64,000 bases of DNA from Azolla caroliniana (lineage: Eukaryota; Polypodiophyta). Below the pieces are notes generated by a model that was not told the DNA's origin, ran no database searches, and was given only the letters and a program-made list of their open reading frames with translations. The position numbers and the translations under genes were made by a program. Where the stretch lies: positions 10,478,001-10,542,000 of the forward strand of contig JBHGNT010000021.1 of the NCBI GenBank assembly GCA_043228905.1, in the 5' to 3' direction. The number at the start of each line of letters is the position of its first letter. The stretch's first letter is position 1. Positions 50,241 to 60,329 of this stretch are shown one piece after another.

Positions 50241-52115
50241 ATGATCACATTCCGGCGAGGGAAAACAAAGGTACGAGTAACGACGCAACCACAGGTGATC
50301 GCCAGTAAGGAAGCAACTCCATTGTATGCGGAAAGCATCAACATGTTGGAGGGATTACCGGACGAGGAAGTTGAGCGGTACCTCGAGGAACACCCACGAA
50401 TCGTCCCACTATTTGAGGTGGATATCACGGCGGCAGTAGAACTGTACATTACAACGCCGGATGAACCGGACCAAGCGGCGATCCGGGAACTGCGACAAGC
50501 GCAGGAATCCCTAGAGAGGGAAATGACGATATCCCAGAGGGTAAAAGCATCCCAACTAGAGGAGGTGGACCTCGGCACAACAGACAAGCCCCGACCGGTA
50601 AATGTCGCAAAGGAATTGTTGAAGGAAGAAAAGAAGGCAATGGTAGCATTATTAACAGACTTCAAGGATGTGTTCGCGTGGTCGTACGAAGACATGCGAG
50701 GGCTGGACCCCCAGCTCTATCAACACCAAATTCACCTAAGTACGGACGCGAAACCGATCGCTCAACGCAGGTACCGGATGAATCCGAATTATGCGGCGAA
50801 GGTGAAGGAGGAAATTGATAAGCTCCTCTGGGTCGGATTTATCCGACCGGTCAAGCAGGCAACCTGGCTGAGTCCGATAGTGGTGGTCCCGAAAAAGAAC
50901 GGCAAAATCCGGGTATGCGTGGACTATTGCAAACTAAATGCCGCAACAGTGACCGATGCGTTTCCACTACCATTTACGGACGGGGTGTTAGATGCGGTAG
51001 CCGGCCACGAAGTTTACAGCTTCCTGGATGGATTTAGTGGCTACAACCAAATACGAATGAACCCGACCGACCAGGAGAAGACAACGTTCGTTACGGAATG
51101 GGGCGTGTTCGTCGCGGTCGTGATGATGTTCGGACTAAAGACGGCTCCAACGACCTTTCAAAGGATAATAATGGAAATTTTTGGGGAATATATCCCCGGT
51201 TTTATGCAGGTCTTCCTTGATGATTTCGCGGTCTACAACCGGCACGGAGAGCATCTCGATCACCTTCGGTTGTGCTTGGAGAAGTGCCGCGAGTACCGAT
51301 TGAGCCTGAACCCGGCCAAGTGCGTCTTTGGAGTGGCAAGCGGCAACTTACTAGGGCACGTGGTGAGTAAGGAAGGAATTGCGGTAGATCCGGATAAAGT
51401 CAAGGCGATTCTCGAGGCACCAGCACCAAGTAACGCAAAGGCTTTAAGCCGGTTCCTGGGCCAAATAAGGTGGCATAGCCGGATGATACGGCACCTCGCA
51501 GACTTCGCTACACCATTACATACCGCTGTACACAGGGTACCCTTCCTATGGGCGGAGACGGAGGAGGAAGCCTACCAAGCGTTGAAGGTTATGCTGTCGC
51601 AAGCTCCGGTGGTGCAACCGCCGGATTGGAGTAAAAGCTTTCACGTCTTCGTCGACGCGTCGGACGTAGCAATCGGCAGCGGTCTGATGCAATTGACGGA
51701 GCCGAAATGGTACCGACCGGTGTACTACGCACGCCGGAAACTCTCAAAAGCAGAACGGAATTACTCTACGACGGAACGCGAGGCATTGGGAATGGTGTAT
51801 AGTGTCACAAAGTACAGGCACTATCTGCTCGGAAGGAAGTTTTCCTTCCATGTCGACCATTCGGCACTACTCTACCTGGTCTCGAAGGCATCCCTGACGG
51901 GAAAAATTGCACGATGGACATCCGGTGTGCATGACCTCACACCACATGAAAAGTTTTTCGAAAAGAAGCCGGATCTATCACACGTCCGGATATTCGGCTC
52001 CATTGTGTATGTGCACATCCCCGACGAAAAGCAACAAAAGCTCGACCCGAAGTCAGAGAAATGTATGTTGAGAAATCGATGCGGAATAGATCATAATAAA
52101 CTATCTATGCACTGA
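50241..52115 (+). CDS. Gypsy-N RT/RNase H fused in frame to copia integrase
   Basis: 624 open codons from ATG 50241. RT shows QRRYRMNPNYAAKVKEEIDK, SPIVVVPKKNGKIRVCVDY, FLDGFSGYNQIRMNP and the catalytic FLDDFAVYN (near 51220). Next are the FLGQIRWHSRMIRHLADF connection and RNase H with HVFVDASDVAIGSGLMQ, NYSTTEREALGMVY and FSFHVDHSALLYLV. After KIARW (51917) it becomes copia integrase C-terminal sequence: SGVHDLTPHEKFFEKK, VRIFGSIVYVHIPDEKQQ. It ends in the Copia-C LTR at 52066 onward. RT and most of RNase H look intact. The fusion is a structural junction, not a natural domain order. Confidence 0.82.
   Translation: MITFRRGKTKVRVTTQPQVIASKEATPLYAESINMLEGLPDEEVERYLEEHPRIVPLFEVDITAAVELYITTPDEPDQAAIRELRQAQESLEREMTISQRVKASQLEEVDLGTTDKPRPVNVAKELLKEEKKAMVALLTDFKDVFAWSYEDMRGLDPQLYQHQIHLSTDAKPIAQRRYRMNPNYAAKVKEEIDKLLWVGFIRPVKQATWLSPIVVVPKKNGKIRVCVDYCKLNAATVTDAFPLPFTDGVLDAVAGHEVYSFLDGFSGYNQIRMNPTDQEKTTFVTEWGVFVAVVMMFGLKTAPTTFQRIIMEIFGEYIPGFMQVFLDDFAVYNRHGEHLDHLRLCLEKCREYRLSLNPAKCVFGVASGNLLGHVVSKEGIAVDPDKVKAILEAPAPSNAKALSRFLGQIRWHSRMIRHLADFATPLHTAVHRVPFLWAETEEEAYQALKVMLSQAPVVQPPDWSKSFHVFVDASDVAIGSGLMQLTEPKWYRPVYYARRKLSKAERNYSTTEREALGMVYSVTKYRHYLLGRKFSFHVDHSALLYLVSKASLTGKIARWTSGVHDLTPHEKFFEKKPDLSHVRIFGSIVYVHIPDEKQQKLDPKSEKCMLRNRCGIDHNKLSMH
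51918..52065 (+). pseudogene. Copia-L integrase fragment, left of Copia-C
   Basis: F-family copia sequence in the frame of the preceding gypsy RNase H. Its KSEKC end meets the ATGTA duplication (52061-52065). The rest of Copia-L resumes at 57690 with a RYSLEQKGYKCYNP segment. Confidence 0.85.
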
Positions 52116-52640
52116 AATATGAATTACAAAAATGCCAAAAAAACAAGACACACAACAGTGCACAGAGATTTATGTGGAAACCCTAAAAACAGGAAGAAAA
52201 AAAACCACGGGTGAACAGATTCTTCACTATAGTATAGTGGATATACAATACAGACATGATTCCAACACACTGTTGAGTGTATCAGCCGCACAGGGCTCTT
52301 CACGTTTGTTGTTACACACACAGCTATGGCGCGGCTCTCTCTTCTCTCTCTCACGCACTCTTTCATTCTACAACTTCTGCACATACACTATTCTACCTAA
52401 AAGTTTGCCCTAGTTGCATATATACTTACGCAACTTTTTGGTTATTTACATACGTAGCCCTCATGGGGCGCACACTTAGACTATGTACAAGTATAGTCTC
52501 CCGAGTTGGCTATTTACACGATTCCGGTTTCGGCCTCGGCCGAGTTCCTCATCAACTCGGCTCTTGTTTTCCGACTCTTCAACTATCGGCTTTCCAAACA
52601 GTCGGATCATCCTCCCACTAGAGGGACATATTCCCAACAA
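52066..52640 (-). repeat. Copia-C 3' LTR
   Basis: In plus orientation, TGTTGAGAAATCGATGCGG to ATTCCCAACA. The minus-strand start is TGTTGGGAATATGTCCCTC, as in the solo LTR at 20072. Confidence 0.93.
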
Positions 52641-52649
52641 ACTCCCCCT

Positions 52650-53198
52650 TCATTCCTGTGGGAGGAAATCTGTCAGTCCTGTATTTTGTCGACAGACTCT
52701 GAGTTTGTCCATAAGTAGGTTCTTGGTCAGCATGTCAGATCCATTGTGCTCGGTATGGATCTTCACAAGGGAAAACTGTCCTTCTTTGACTCTCTCCCGC
52801 AACCAGTGATACCTTCTCTGTATGTGCTTGGTCCGAGAGTGGTATGTTGCGTTCTTGGATAGGTGTATGGCGCGTTGGCTGTCACAGTGAAGAAGGAACT
52901 CCTTGTGCTCCATGCCTAGTTCGGTGAGAAAATTTCTCATCCAGATCAGCTCTTTTTCGGCCTCTACCGCTGCCATATACTCTGCCTCTGTAGTCGACAA
53001 GGCTATAGAGTTTTGCAGTCGTGACTGCCATGACACTACTCCCCTTGCATAGGTCATCACGTATCCTGACGTGGATCGGCTTGAGTCGGTATCTCCAGAC
53101 ATGTTTGAATCGGTAAAACCTTCCAGCATAGGTTTTCCGACACCATACCTTAGGCACACCTCCAAGGTCCCTTTCAAGTACCTGAGTATCCACTTCAC
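52650..53198 (-). pseudogene. Copia-C RNase H
   Basis: 182 open minus-strand codons: WILRYLKGTLEVCLRYG, GFTDSNMSGDTDSSRSTSGY (TDxD-type active site, with Ser and Met substitutions after the first Asp), ALSTTEAEYMAAVEAEKELIW, LHCDSQRAIHLSKN and TKHIQRRYHWLRERV, ending ADMLTKNLLMDKL-like. It is the copia RNase H C-terminal to RT. A solo LTR at 53238 separates it from the RT. Confidence 0.88.
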
Positions 53199-53237
53199 CG
53201 TTGCCAGTGTTCTCTCCCTAGATTACTCATATATCGG

Positions 53238-53667
53238 TGTTGACCGGCAAGCTCAACCGGATCTGGGTCGGCTGAATAAGCCTGAGCTGGATCAACATCC
53301 AAAAGGATGAAGCCGGATCGGCGAGCCAGTGAGCAAGTGAGCCGGTGAGCTAGGGAGCCGGTTAGCTGGATCAAACAGTAACTGGAAGCCCAGTAGTAAC
53401 CTAGACTACTAGGTAGTTAATAGTCTCGTAGTTAGTGTCAGACGCTCGTATGAGCATTGAAGTACGCAGTACTTCTGTCAGTCCTCTTAGTACTTGTATA
53501 AATAGTGTTTTTGAGCACGGTTTATGTACAGAAAACTGTTATTGCTTGGTAATAGATTTTAATTTGTTCTCCTCTTTCTCTGTCTCTCCTGCGTACTGTA
53601 AAGCTTTCCATTAAACCTGTGTTTCTGTGTTCAGTTTTCTACTTGCTTCCGCTCATAATCTTTTACA
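53238..53667 (+). repeat. Solo LTR, relative of the Copia-A LTR
   Basis: 430 bp, TGTTGACCGGCAAGC to CTTTTACA, in Copia-C RT. ATCGG precedes it and ATCGT follows, a 4/5 duplication. The second half matches Copia-A LTRs (GAGCATTGAAGTA, CTTCTGTCAGTCC, TTCCATTAAACCT, TTCTGTGTTC). The first half has an 11-12-bp repeated AGCCGGTGAGC-type phrase (53325-53365). Confidence 0.88.
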
Positions 53668-54768
53668 ATCGTCTTAGTGCTCCCACAGCAAATGCTATGT
53701 CCAGTCTCGTACAAACCATAACATACATTAGACTGCCGACGGTCGAGGTATATGGTACCTCCTTCATCTTCGCCTTTTCTGTCTGCCCTTTCGGACACTG
53801 CTTCGCATTCAATATGCAATTTCTCGGCAAGACTGAGCCAACCGGCTTTGCGTTCAACATGTTGAACCTCTCTAGGATCTTTGTCACATACTTCTGTTGT
53901 GACAACCATAGCACCTTCCAAGCTCTGTCTCGGGTTATGTGCATTCCTAAGATTTTCTTTGCCGGTCCAAGGTCTTTCATGGCAAATGATTTGCCGAGAG
54001 CTTTCTTCAAGCTTCAAATCTTCCTTTTGTCTTGACCGACTATCAACATATCATCAACATATAGCAAGCAAATCAAGAAATCTCCTTCCTCGTACCTTTT
54101 AACGAACACACAGTGATCGGCCTGTGTTTTTTGGAACCGATGTTCCATTATCAAGGACTCGAATTTCTTGTACCATTGGCGTGGAGCTTGTTTCAGACCG
54201 TACAAGCTTTTCCTTAGTCGACACACCAGATTCTCTTTCCCTTTCTCCTCAAAGACTTCGGGTTGATGCATGTATATCTCTTCGTCTAACTCCCCGTGCA
54301 GAAATGTGGTTTTGACATCCAACTATTCGATCCCAGGTCCAAACTGGCCGCTATGCTTAGAACAATTCGAATGGATGTCATCTTCACGACTGGTGCAAAT
54401 ATTTCGTCAAAGTCGGCGCCCTTCTTCTGTTGGAAACCCTTCACCACTATGCGGGCTTTATACCTGGGCTCGCTGTTGACTTCTCCAATCTTCACCTTGT
54501 AGAACCACTTATTCCCGAGTGCTCTCTTACCTTTTGGTAGCTCTACTAGGTCGTAGGTGTAATTCGCATGCAAGGATTCCATCTCCTCTTGCATCGCATT
54601 CAGCCATTTTTCTCTGCTCTCGTCGGCAATGGCTTCTTCATAGCACTCCGGTTCACCGTCATCAGTCAAGAGGATGTATTGACTAGCATATGTAATTGGT
54701 GCCTTCCTTTCTCTAAGTGGGTACCTTCGTCCACTCGTTGTTGGATCTCTTCTGGATGTCTCTGCCAA
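53668..54768 (-). pseudogene. Copia-C reverse transcriptase
   Basis: Minus-strand blocks. The block 54768-54286 has ESREKWLNAMQEEMESLHAN, KWFYKVKIG, YKARIVVKGFQQKKGADFDE and FAPVVKMTSIR. The block 54322-54014 has MDVKTTFLHGELDEEIYMHQ and LKQAPRQWYKKFE, plus the intact catalytic LLYVDDMLIVG (about 54050). The block 54010-53663 has KDLGPAKKILGMHITRD and GSLMYVMVCTRLDIAFAVG. Stops or shifts fall near 54320 and 54012, and the solo LTR follows. RT would synthesise the cDNA. Confidence 0.9.
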
Positions 54769-55910
54769 CTCTTCTCTTTGCTCGGGATTCTGCTAATCAA
54801 TCGGCATCTCCAGGTTGGACAACTCCAACTCATATTCCTCAATTGATTTTAGCAGGTCTGCCGACTCTGACTCATAGTCTGTCAGTCTTTCCTAGTCAAC
54901 CGACTCAGATTCAGCTCTGTCGGCTGGTTGTCTCCTTACAACTTCCGGTGATGACACATTTGGCCTTAAGTCGATGGTGGTCGAGGTTGACTAGGGAGTC
55001 GATTCCAACTTCTGTTGCTTCCAGTCCTCAATTGTCTTATCTTCAAGAAAGACTACATCTCGACTTCTCACTACCTTCTTATCGACTAAGTCCCACAACC
55101 TATAGCCAAACTCATCTTCCAAGTATCCCATGAATATGCATGCTTTCGACTTGCTGTCGAGCTTTGACCTCTGATCCTTTGGTACATGCATATATGCCAA
55201 GCGTCCAAACACCCTTAGGTGTTGGTAGGAGACATCCTTCCCTGTCCACACCTGTTGATCAGATAGACAACTGTGTACATCGCCTCAACCCAGTAGGATT
55301 TCGGTAGTTTCGCATGAGAGAGCATGCTCCTTACTCTCTCCATGATCGTTCGATTCATCCTCTCTACAAGCCCGTTCAACTCTAGGGTCTTTGGCATTGT
55401 GTATTCGATCCGAATACCTTGGCACTTGCAGTATTCCTCAAACTGCCCTCTATACTCGCCACCATTGTCGGTTTGGACAACCTTCTCTTTCCGACCCGAC
55501 TCTCTTTCAGTTCTTGCCTAGAACTCCTTGAAAACCAACAGTACTTGATCCTTCGACTTCAGTACGAAGGCCCATGTTTTCCGACTATATTCGTCAATAA
55601 ACGTTACAAAGTATTGTCCATCTCGATGCAATGGAGCATCCATATAGCACAAGTCCGTGTGTACTAGTTCCAGTGCAGCTTCTCTTCTCGTCGGTGGTCT
55701 CAAGTGGAATGTCGTCCTGTTTTGCTTTCCGGTTAATCAGTCGACAGACTTCTCTAGGTGCACTCCCTTGACTTCTAGTAGAAGTTTCTAGTCAGTTAGC
55801 AGGTGCATTCCCTTCTCACTCATGTGTCCTAGCCTCTTATGCCATATCTCCCTTGCCGAGTCGGCTGCCACGTTCCCTTCTTTCTGTGTTCGGGCCACTA
55901 TGAGATTTCC
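54769..55910 (-). pseudogene. Copia-C integrase and hinge
   Basis: The minus strand reads HTDLCYMDAP (first Asp, about 55660), FIDEYSRKTWAF, a NGGEYRG-type second-Asp region (about 55470, in a broken frame), then LNGLVERMNRTIMERVRSML (Glu, about 55370), LPKSYWVEAMYTVVYLINRC and VFGRLAYMHVPKDQRSKLD. GYLEDEFGYRLWD and VVRSRDVVFLED end it at about 55040. An acidic hinge of about 250 bp leads to RT. Several stops interrupt it. It is the canonical copia order. Confidence 0.87.
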
Positions 55911-56339
55911 TCAGCAAAACTCCCACTTGCCATTCCGAAAGCTATCACGGTAGCCTTCGTCATCAAGCCTTCCAGTGGATATCAGATTCAATTTGATATC
56001 GGGGACATGTCGAACATCCTTCAACGTTAGTCGACACCCTGTCGACGTCGTCAAGCACACACTTTCGACTCCAGTTATCTTGCACTCTCCTCTATCACCC
56101 ATCTTTACATAGCCATGATCCCCAACTATGTAAGTCGAGAAATACTCTCTCAACGGAGTAATATGGAAGGATGCGCCGCAATCAATCACCCAAGTGCACT
56201 CTTCGCTTGCAAGGTTTGCACTTGTTTGTTCACAGATGAACAAGAGTTCCTCATTGCTCATAGCAATGGCCGAAGTGTTCTCTTCATCCAGAATTTTCCG
56301 GAGTTCAACATTATTTCCAACACTCTTGTCTTTCTTCAT
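55911..56339 (-). pseudogene. Copia-C protease
   Basis: 142 open minus-strand codons. WVIDCGASFHIT (about 56170) is the aspartic protease site with Cys in place of the usual Ser/Thr of D-S/T-G. GDHGYVKMGDRGECKITGVE and RLTLKDVRHVPDIKLNLIS follow, the standard continuation into the GAG-pre-integrase domain. The preceding CCHC region is broken by stops near 56340-56372. Confidence 0.85.
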
Positions 56340-56372
56340 GTGTCGGTAGTCCTTCTAGAAGTGTCCAAGTTT

Positions 56373-57089
56373 TCAGCAATAAAAGCACACAGGCTTACCT
56401 TTGGACTTCGACCTGGCGTGGGATTTGTTTGTTTGTTGTGGACTTCTTCTTCGCCGGTCTCTTCCTCTGTCCATATGTTGAGTCAGATTCGACTCCGTTT
56501 GGGACAGGACTCCTTTGTCTTTCCTCCTTGCCTCCTCGTTTAGGATTCTTGTCTTTATTGTCTGTAAATACAAGTTCTCTTCTTCACAAGAGGTGCTGAG
56601 AGTAACCACCAGGTTCTTCCAGCTTTCTACCAACGTACACATTAGCAAGATGGCCTGCATTGCATCATCTAGGGGAAACTTGGTCGCAGCAAGTTGATTT
56701 ACATACCCCATAAATGTGTTGATGTGTTCGACGATGCTCTCACCGTCTCTATATTTCAGCCATACGATTTTTCTCATTAGTGAGGTTCTATTTAGCGCAT
56801 TCTTCCTCTCGTACAGACCCGACAACTTCTGACACATCTCGTGGGCATTCGTGTCGTTCGCCACATGTTGAAGAACACTTACATCGACACATTGTCGGAT
56901 TGTGGCTACCGCCTTCCTATTCAGAAGCTTCCAATCCGACTCCAATACCCCCCTGGGTATTTCTGCTCCATCGACTGGCTTGTACAGGTCTTTAACTATG
57001 AGAAGGTCTTCCATCTTTATCTTCCAGTCTGCATAGTTCTGCGAGTTCATAACTATCATACCTGGGAAACCGCTAACACCTCCTTCCAT
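56373..57089 (-). CDS. Copia-C gag
   Basis: A 238-codon open minus-strand frame from ATG 57089. FPGMIVMNSQNYADWKIKME is the copia Gag start. The capsid region includes CQKLSGLYERKNALNRTSLM, IVWLKYRDGESIVEHINTF and LAATKFPLDDAMQAILLM, and a NEEARRKDKG region precedes a basic Arg/Ser/Lys tail. The last residues are VCFYC, the first half of a CCHC knuckle, and a stop truncates the rest. The start lies 29 bp inside the PBS. The protein forms particles. Without the second half of the knuckle it is probably impaired. Confidence 0.85.
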   Translation of the reverse strand: MEGGVSGFPGMIVMNSQNYADWKIKMEDLLIVKDLYKPVDGAEIPRGVLESDWKLLNRKAVATIRQCVDVSVLQHVANDTNAHEMCQKLSGLYERKNALNRTSLMRKIVWLKYRDGESIVEHINTFMGYVNQLAATKFPLDDAMQAILLMCTLVESWKNLVVTLSTSCEEENLYLQTIKTRILNEEARRKDKGVLSQTESNLTQHMDRGRDRRRRSPQQTNKSHARSKSKGKPVCFYC

Positions 57090-57105
57090 GCTTGCACCTC
57101 AAGCT

Positions 57106-57114
57106 CTGATACCA
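57106..57114 (-). other. Copia-C primer-binding site
   Basis: On the minus strand TGGTATCAGAGC covers about 57103-57114, a few bases after the 5' LTR end. It is the plant initiator Met tRNA type. Confidence 0.88.
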
Positions 57115-57117
57115 ATT

Positions 57118-57689
57118 TCTTGAGAAATTGATGCGGAATAGATCACAATAAACTATCTACGCACTGAAATACAAATTATAGAATTGCCAGAAATACAAGA
57201 CACACAACAGTGCACAGAGATTTACGTGGAAACCCTAAAAACGAGAAAAAAAAACCACGGGTGAATAGATTCTTCACTATAGTATAGTGGATATACAATA
57301 CAGAGATGATTACAACACTATGTCGAGTGTATTAGCCGCATAGGGCTCTTCGCGTTTGCTATTACACACACAGCTATGGCGCGACTCTCTCTTCTCTCTC
57401 TCACGCACTCTTTCGTTCTACAACTTCTGCACACACACTGTTCTACCTAAAAGTTTGCCCTAGTTGCATATATACTTATGCAACTTTTTGGTTATTTACA
57501 TACGTAGCCCTCATGGGGCACACACTTAGACTATTTACAAGTATAGTCTCCCAAGTTGGCTATTTACATGATTCCGGTTTCGGCCTCGGCCGAGTTCCTC
57601 ATCAACTCGGCTCCTGTTTTCCGACTCTTTGACAATCGGCTTTCCGAAGAGTCGGATCATCCTCCCACTGGAGGGACATATTCCCAACA
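57118..57689 (-). repeat. Copia-C 5' LTR
   Basis: 572 bp. In plus orientation it is TCTTGAGAAATTGATGCGG (second base mutated from G) to ATTCCCAACA, followed by ATGTA. It is the partner of 52066-52640. Confidence 0.93.
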
Positions 57690-59320
57690 ATGTATCTGCA
57701 TTAGATACTCACTGGAGCAAAAGGGGTACAAGTGCTACAACCCCTCAACTCGAAAAGTTCGCGTAAGTCAAGACATCATTTTTGTAGAGTCCGCATCCTA
57801 GTACGCACTAGAGACAACTTCGACTTTGATTCCACTCGACACGGAATCCGCCAAACAATAGCTAGAAGATGTAGATCGCATTACACGCATATTCGAAGAA
57901 TGTCCAATCACGACCCGACTGAGCGGACCACAAGAGCCTTTGAGCAATCAAAGCACATCTCGACAAAGTCCGAAGTTGGACAAAGGAAAGGCCAAAATGC
58001 CAGAGTATGAAGACGCTCATTTCAATAGCAACGAATCGACTCATTTCCTCGATAGTGACTCCGAAGGCCTTGACATCCGGACAAATGGAGTGAAGAATGC
58101 CTTAGAATCTGCAAACAAGAAGCTACGCCGATCCACCCGTGAAAAGAACCCTGTAAGCCGCTCCGGCTACGATGAGTATATGGCGTACCATTATGCCTTT
58201 ATGTTGAAGGTCGCAACAGTACGGGAGCCGGAAACCTTTTCCGAAGCCGCGATGGATCGAACCAATGAATGAGGAGATGCGTGCACTACGCAAGAACGAC
58301 ACATGGGATCTCGTTCCTCACTCACCGCACAGGAAGGTGATCGGATGTAGATGGATCTACAAGGTGAAGTATAATGCCGACGGCTCCGTCAACCGCTACA
58401 AAGCTTGACTACTAAGAAACATTTGCCCCGGTGGCAAAGATGACGACTGTGCGGACCGTAATTGCACTCGCAGCGGTTAAAGGGTGGCACCTCCATCAAA
58501 TGGACGTAAAGAACACCTTTCTTCAAGGAGAATTAGACGAGGAGGTGTACATGGTACAACCACTCGGCTTCGATTCGTGCATTCATCCAAAAGCCGTATG
58601 CCAACTCAAGAAGCCTCTCTACAGCCTCAAGCAAGCACCGCGTGCTTGGCATTCGAAGATTACACAATATCTTCATCAAATCGGCTTTCGAATGTCGAAA
58701 TCTGACAACTCCCTCTACGTACAACACAACTCTAGAAGCCTAATTGTCATCATCCTATACATGGATGATCTGGTCATTGGAGTTGAAAGTTTAGTCGACA
58801 TCAACAAGGTCAAGTCCCTCCTCTCCGGAAAATTTGAGATGACGAACATGAAGGAGCTCCATTACTTCCTTGGCATCGAAGTAATTCGGATTTTGGTCGG
58901 CATTATGATCTCTCAACGACACTACATTCTCAACTTGTTATACAAGTTCCGGATGAGTGAGTGCCAATCGGTCGCTACGCCTCTCGATCGAAACCACAAA
59001 CTAGATGCTGACTCTGGCACAAACGAGTGCGAGCCGACCCAATATCGTCAACTGAACGGGAGCCTCATCTATCTCACGATCACTTGACCCAACCTTAGCT
59101 ATCTAGTCGGACATTCACTTGGATTGCGCTAAGCGAGTATTATGATACGTGAGCGGCACAATGGATTAAAATGTTCTCTACGCATCGGCCACACCAATAT
59201 GACTCGAAGGGTACACAGACGCGGACTGGGTAGGCTACAAAGCTGATCGACGATCGACCTCTGAATTTGTCTTCTTGCTCGGTAGTGGAGCAATATCTTG
59301 GATTATTTCTCCAACTTCGG
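57690..59320 (+). pseudogene. Copia-L integrase end, hinge, RT and RNase H
   Basis: Plus-strand F-family copia resumes after ATGTA: YSLEQKGYKCYNPSTRKVRV, then a hinge (57940-58272) with KLDKGKAKMPEYED and RRSTREKNPVSR. RT follows, with a NDTWDLVPH region and a deletion/frameshift at about 58400 (the YKARLVAKG segment collapses into the FAPV start). Then come MDVKNTFLQGELDEEVYMVQ, LKQAPRAWHSKIT, ILYMDDLVIGVE (intact catalytic motif, about 58760) and LDADSG. The frame 58431-59087 is open for 218 codons. Degenerate RNase H with EGYTDADWVGYKADRRSTS lies at 59200-59260. Confidence 0.88.
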
Positions 59321-59525
59321 GTTGAGCTTTTGTCGCTTCTCGTTAGGAATATGCACGTACGCAATCGAATCGGATATCCGGATATATGATAGATCCAACT
59401 TCTTTCCGAAGAACTTCTCATGAGGGGTTATGTCATGTACCACAGAGGTTGTACATTTGTTCATGAGATAGACGGTTGTATTAGCTGCTTCTACCCAGTA
59501 CGATTTCGGCAGGTGTCCAAAAGAG
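59320..59525 (-). pseudogene. Inverted F-family integrase fragment
   Basis: The minus strand reads LPKSYWVEAANTTVYLMNKC, then VVHDITPHEKFFGKK and YVHIPNEKRQKLNPK in shifting frames. It is the same integrase segment as at 51918-52065 but inverted and joined tail-to-tail to Copia-L RNase H near 59320. Both ends are abrupt. Confidence 0.78.
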
Positions 59526-59813
59526 TTGAGTAGTGAAATATTAATCTATGTCAAGTTATATAAGTAAGTGGACACCAATTTCGAAGGAAAGGTGTGCAAA
59601 AGAAATGGTGTAGTTAGGAAGTCGCTTAAACCAAGGGATTTGGCGTCTCTATTTATAGTATCTCTAGGAAAGTTCATGAAACACAACTTCATTTATTCAT
59701 GGTAGGCCCATCAGTTTAAGACTTGCATATCTGATTTTCCAAATGATGTAGTAGTCACAGTAGTAGATTTCGTAGAGAATTATACTTTCAAGCTGCAGAA
59801 TGAAATTCATTCC
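59526..59813. other. Low-copy-looking AT-rich interval
   Basis: No LTR or domain is recognised. The sequence leads without a clear break into the fragment at 59814. Confidence 0.35.
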
Positions 59814-60107
59814 ATGCATTGGTGTTCAGTGCGAGTAACCATTTTTGTGCACATAACATATTTTCGAGTTTCAGGTGATGTTAAGAAAGTAATTCATTTT
59901 TTTATTTCTAATGATAAGAAGCATGATACCTTGTTTTTCCAGCACTGTTTTAAGTTAAATTGGCAATGGTTATTATGTCAACGTTTGGAGCTTACTCAAC
60001 ATTGGGTTTGGTCCGACAGAGCTGCGTCACAATTCAAGGCTAGACGTTGTCGGGGTAGTTGTGGTTCGTGCGGTGAAGTCGCAGGGAATAAGGTTAAAGG
60101 GAGTTGA
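59814..60107 (+). pseudogene. Fragment with an SDxxxxQFK-type motif
   Basis: A 97-codon open frame. The core reads HFFISNDKKHDTLFFQHCFK, then LNWQWLLCQRLELTQHWVWS and DRAASQFKAR. The arrangement D-x-x-H-D-T-x-F-x-Q-H-C followed by H-x-x-W-S-D-x-x-x-x-Q-F-K is one I associate with a dispersed group of uncharacterised eukaryotic proteins, possibly transposase-derived (SDG....QFK). I cannot name the family. The end loses the pattern after QFKARRC. The reading may start upstream, because the ATG at 59814 is not supported by anything. It may be a remnant of a larger host or DNA-transposon gene. Confidence 0.45.
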
Positions 60108-60329
60108 CAAAACTTTTATAAGGCTTTGCACACAAATGTTAGGAAGATTAAGGATAAGAAGAATAAGAGTTTAAAGTAATGTGTGAGAGAGAGATGAGCA
60201 AAAATAAAAGATAGAGAGAATGTATGATTTAAGAAGAAAGAGTATAAGATATGAACATGATTTATATTAAAATAAGAAAACAAGTTTTTTACCAACATTA
60301 CAATGCTTTATAACAAGATGAACCCTTTC
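60108..60329. other. AT-rich interval
   Basis: No gene is visible. A/T-rich runs at 60150-60290 may be the 3' part of the SINE candidate that lies on the minus strand to the right. Confidence 0.3.

Larger units (their letters stand above)
47310..51917 (+). mobile_element. Gypsy-N, 5' half of a gypsy element
   Basis: 5' LTR, PBS, gag, protease, RT and RNase H on the plus strand, ending inside RNase H at about 51917, where copia sequence starts. No integrase or 3' LTR is present. TTCCC precedes the LTR, but the matching duplication is lost. It is related to Gypsy-D (gag, protease, RT) and to the LTR and gag remnants at 4316-6546. Confidence 0.87.
52066..57689 (-). mobile_element. Copia-C, complete Ty1/copia element
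   Basis: Two LTRs (575 and 572 bp, roughly 93-95% alike by eye), an exact ATGTA duplication (52061-52065 and 57690-57694), a plant PBS, a PPT (GGAATGAAGGGGGAGTT on the minus strand) and a full set of domains. It inserted into Copia-L integrase. A foreign solo LTR (53238-53667) interrupts its RT. All coding blocks carry stops or shifts. Confidence 0.93.
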
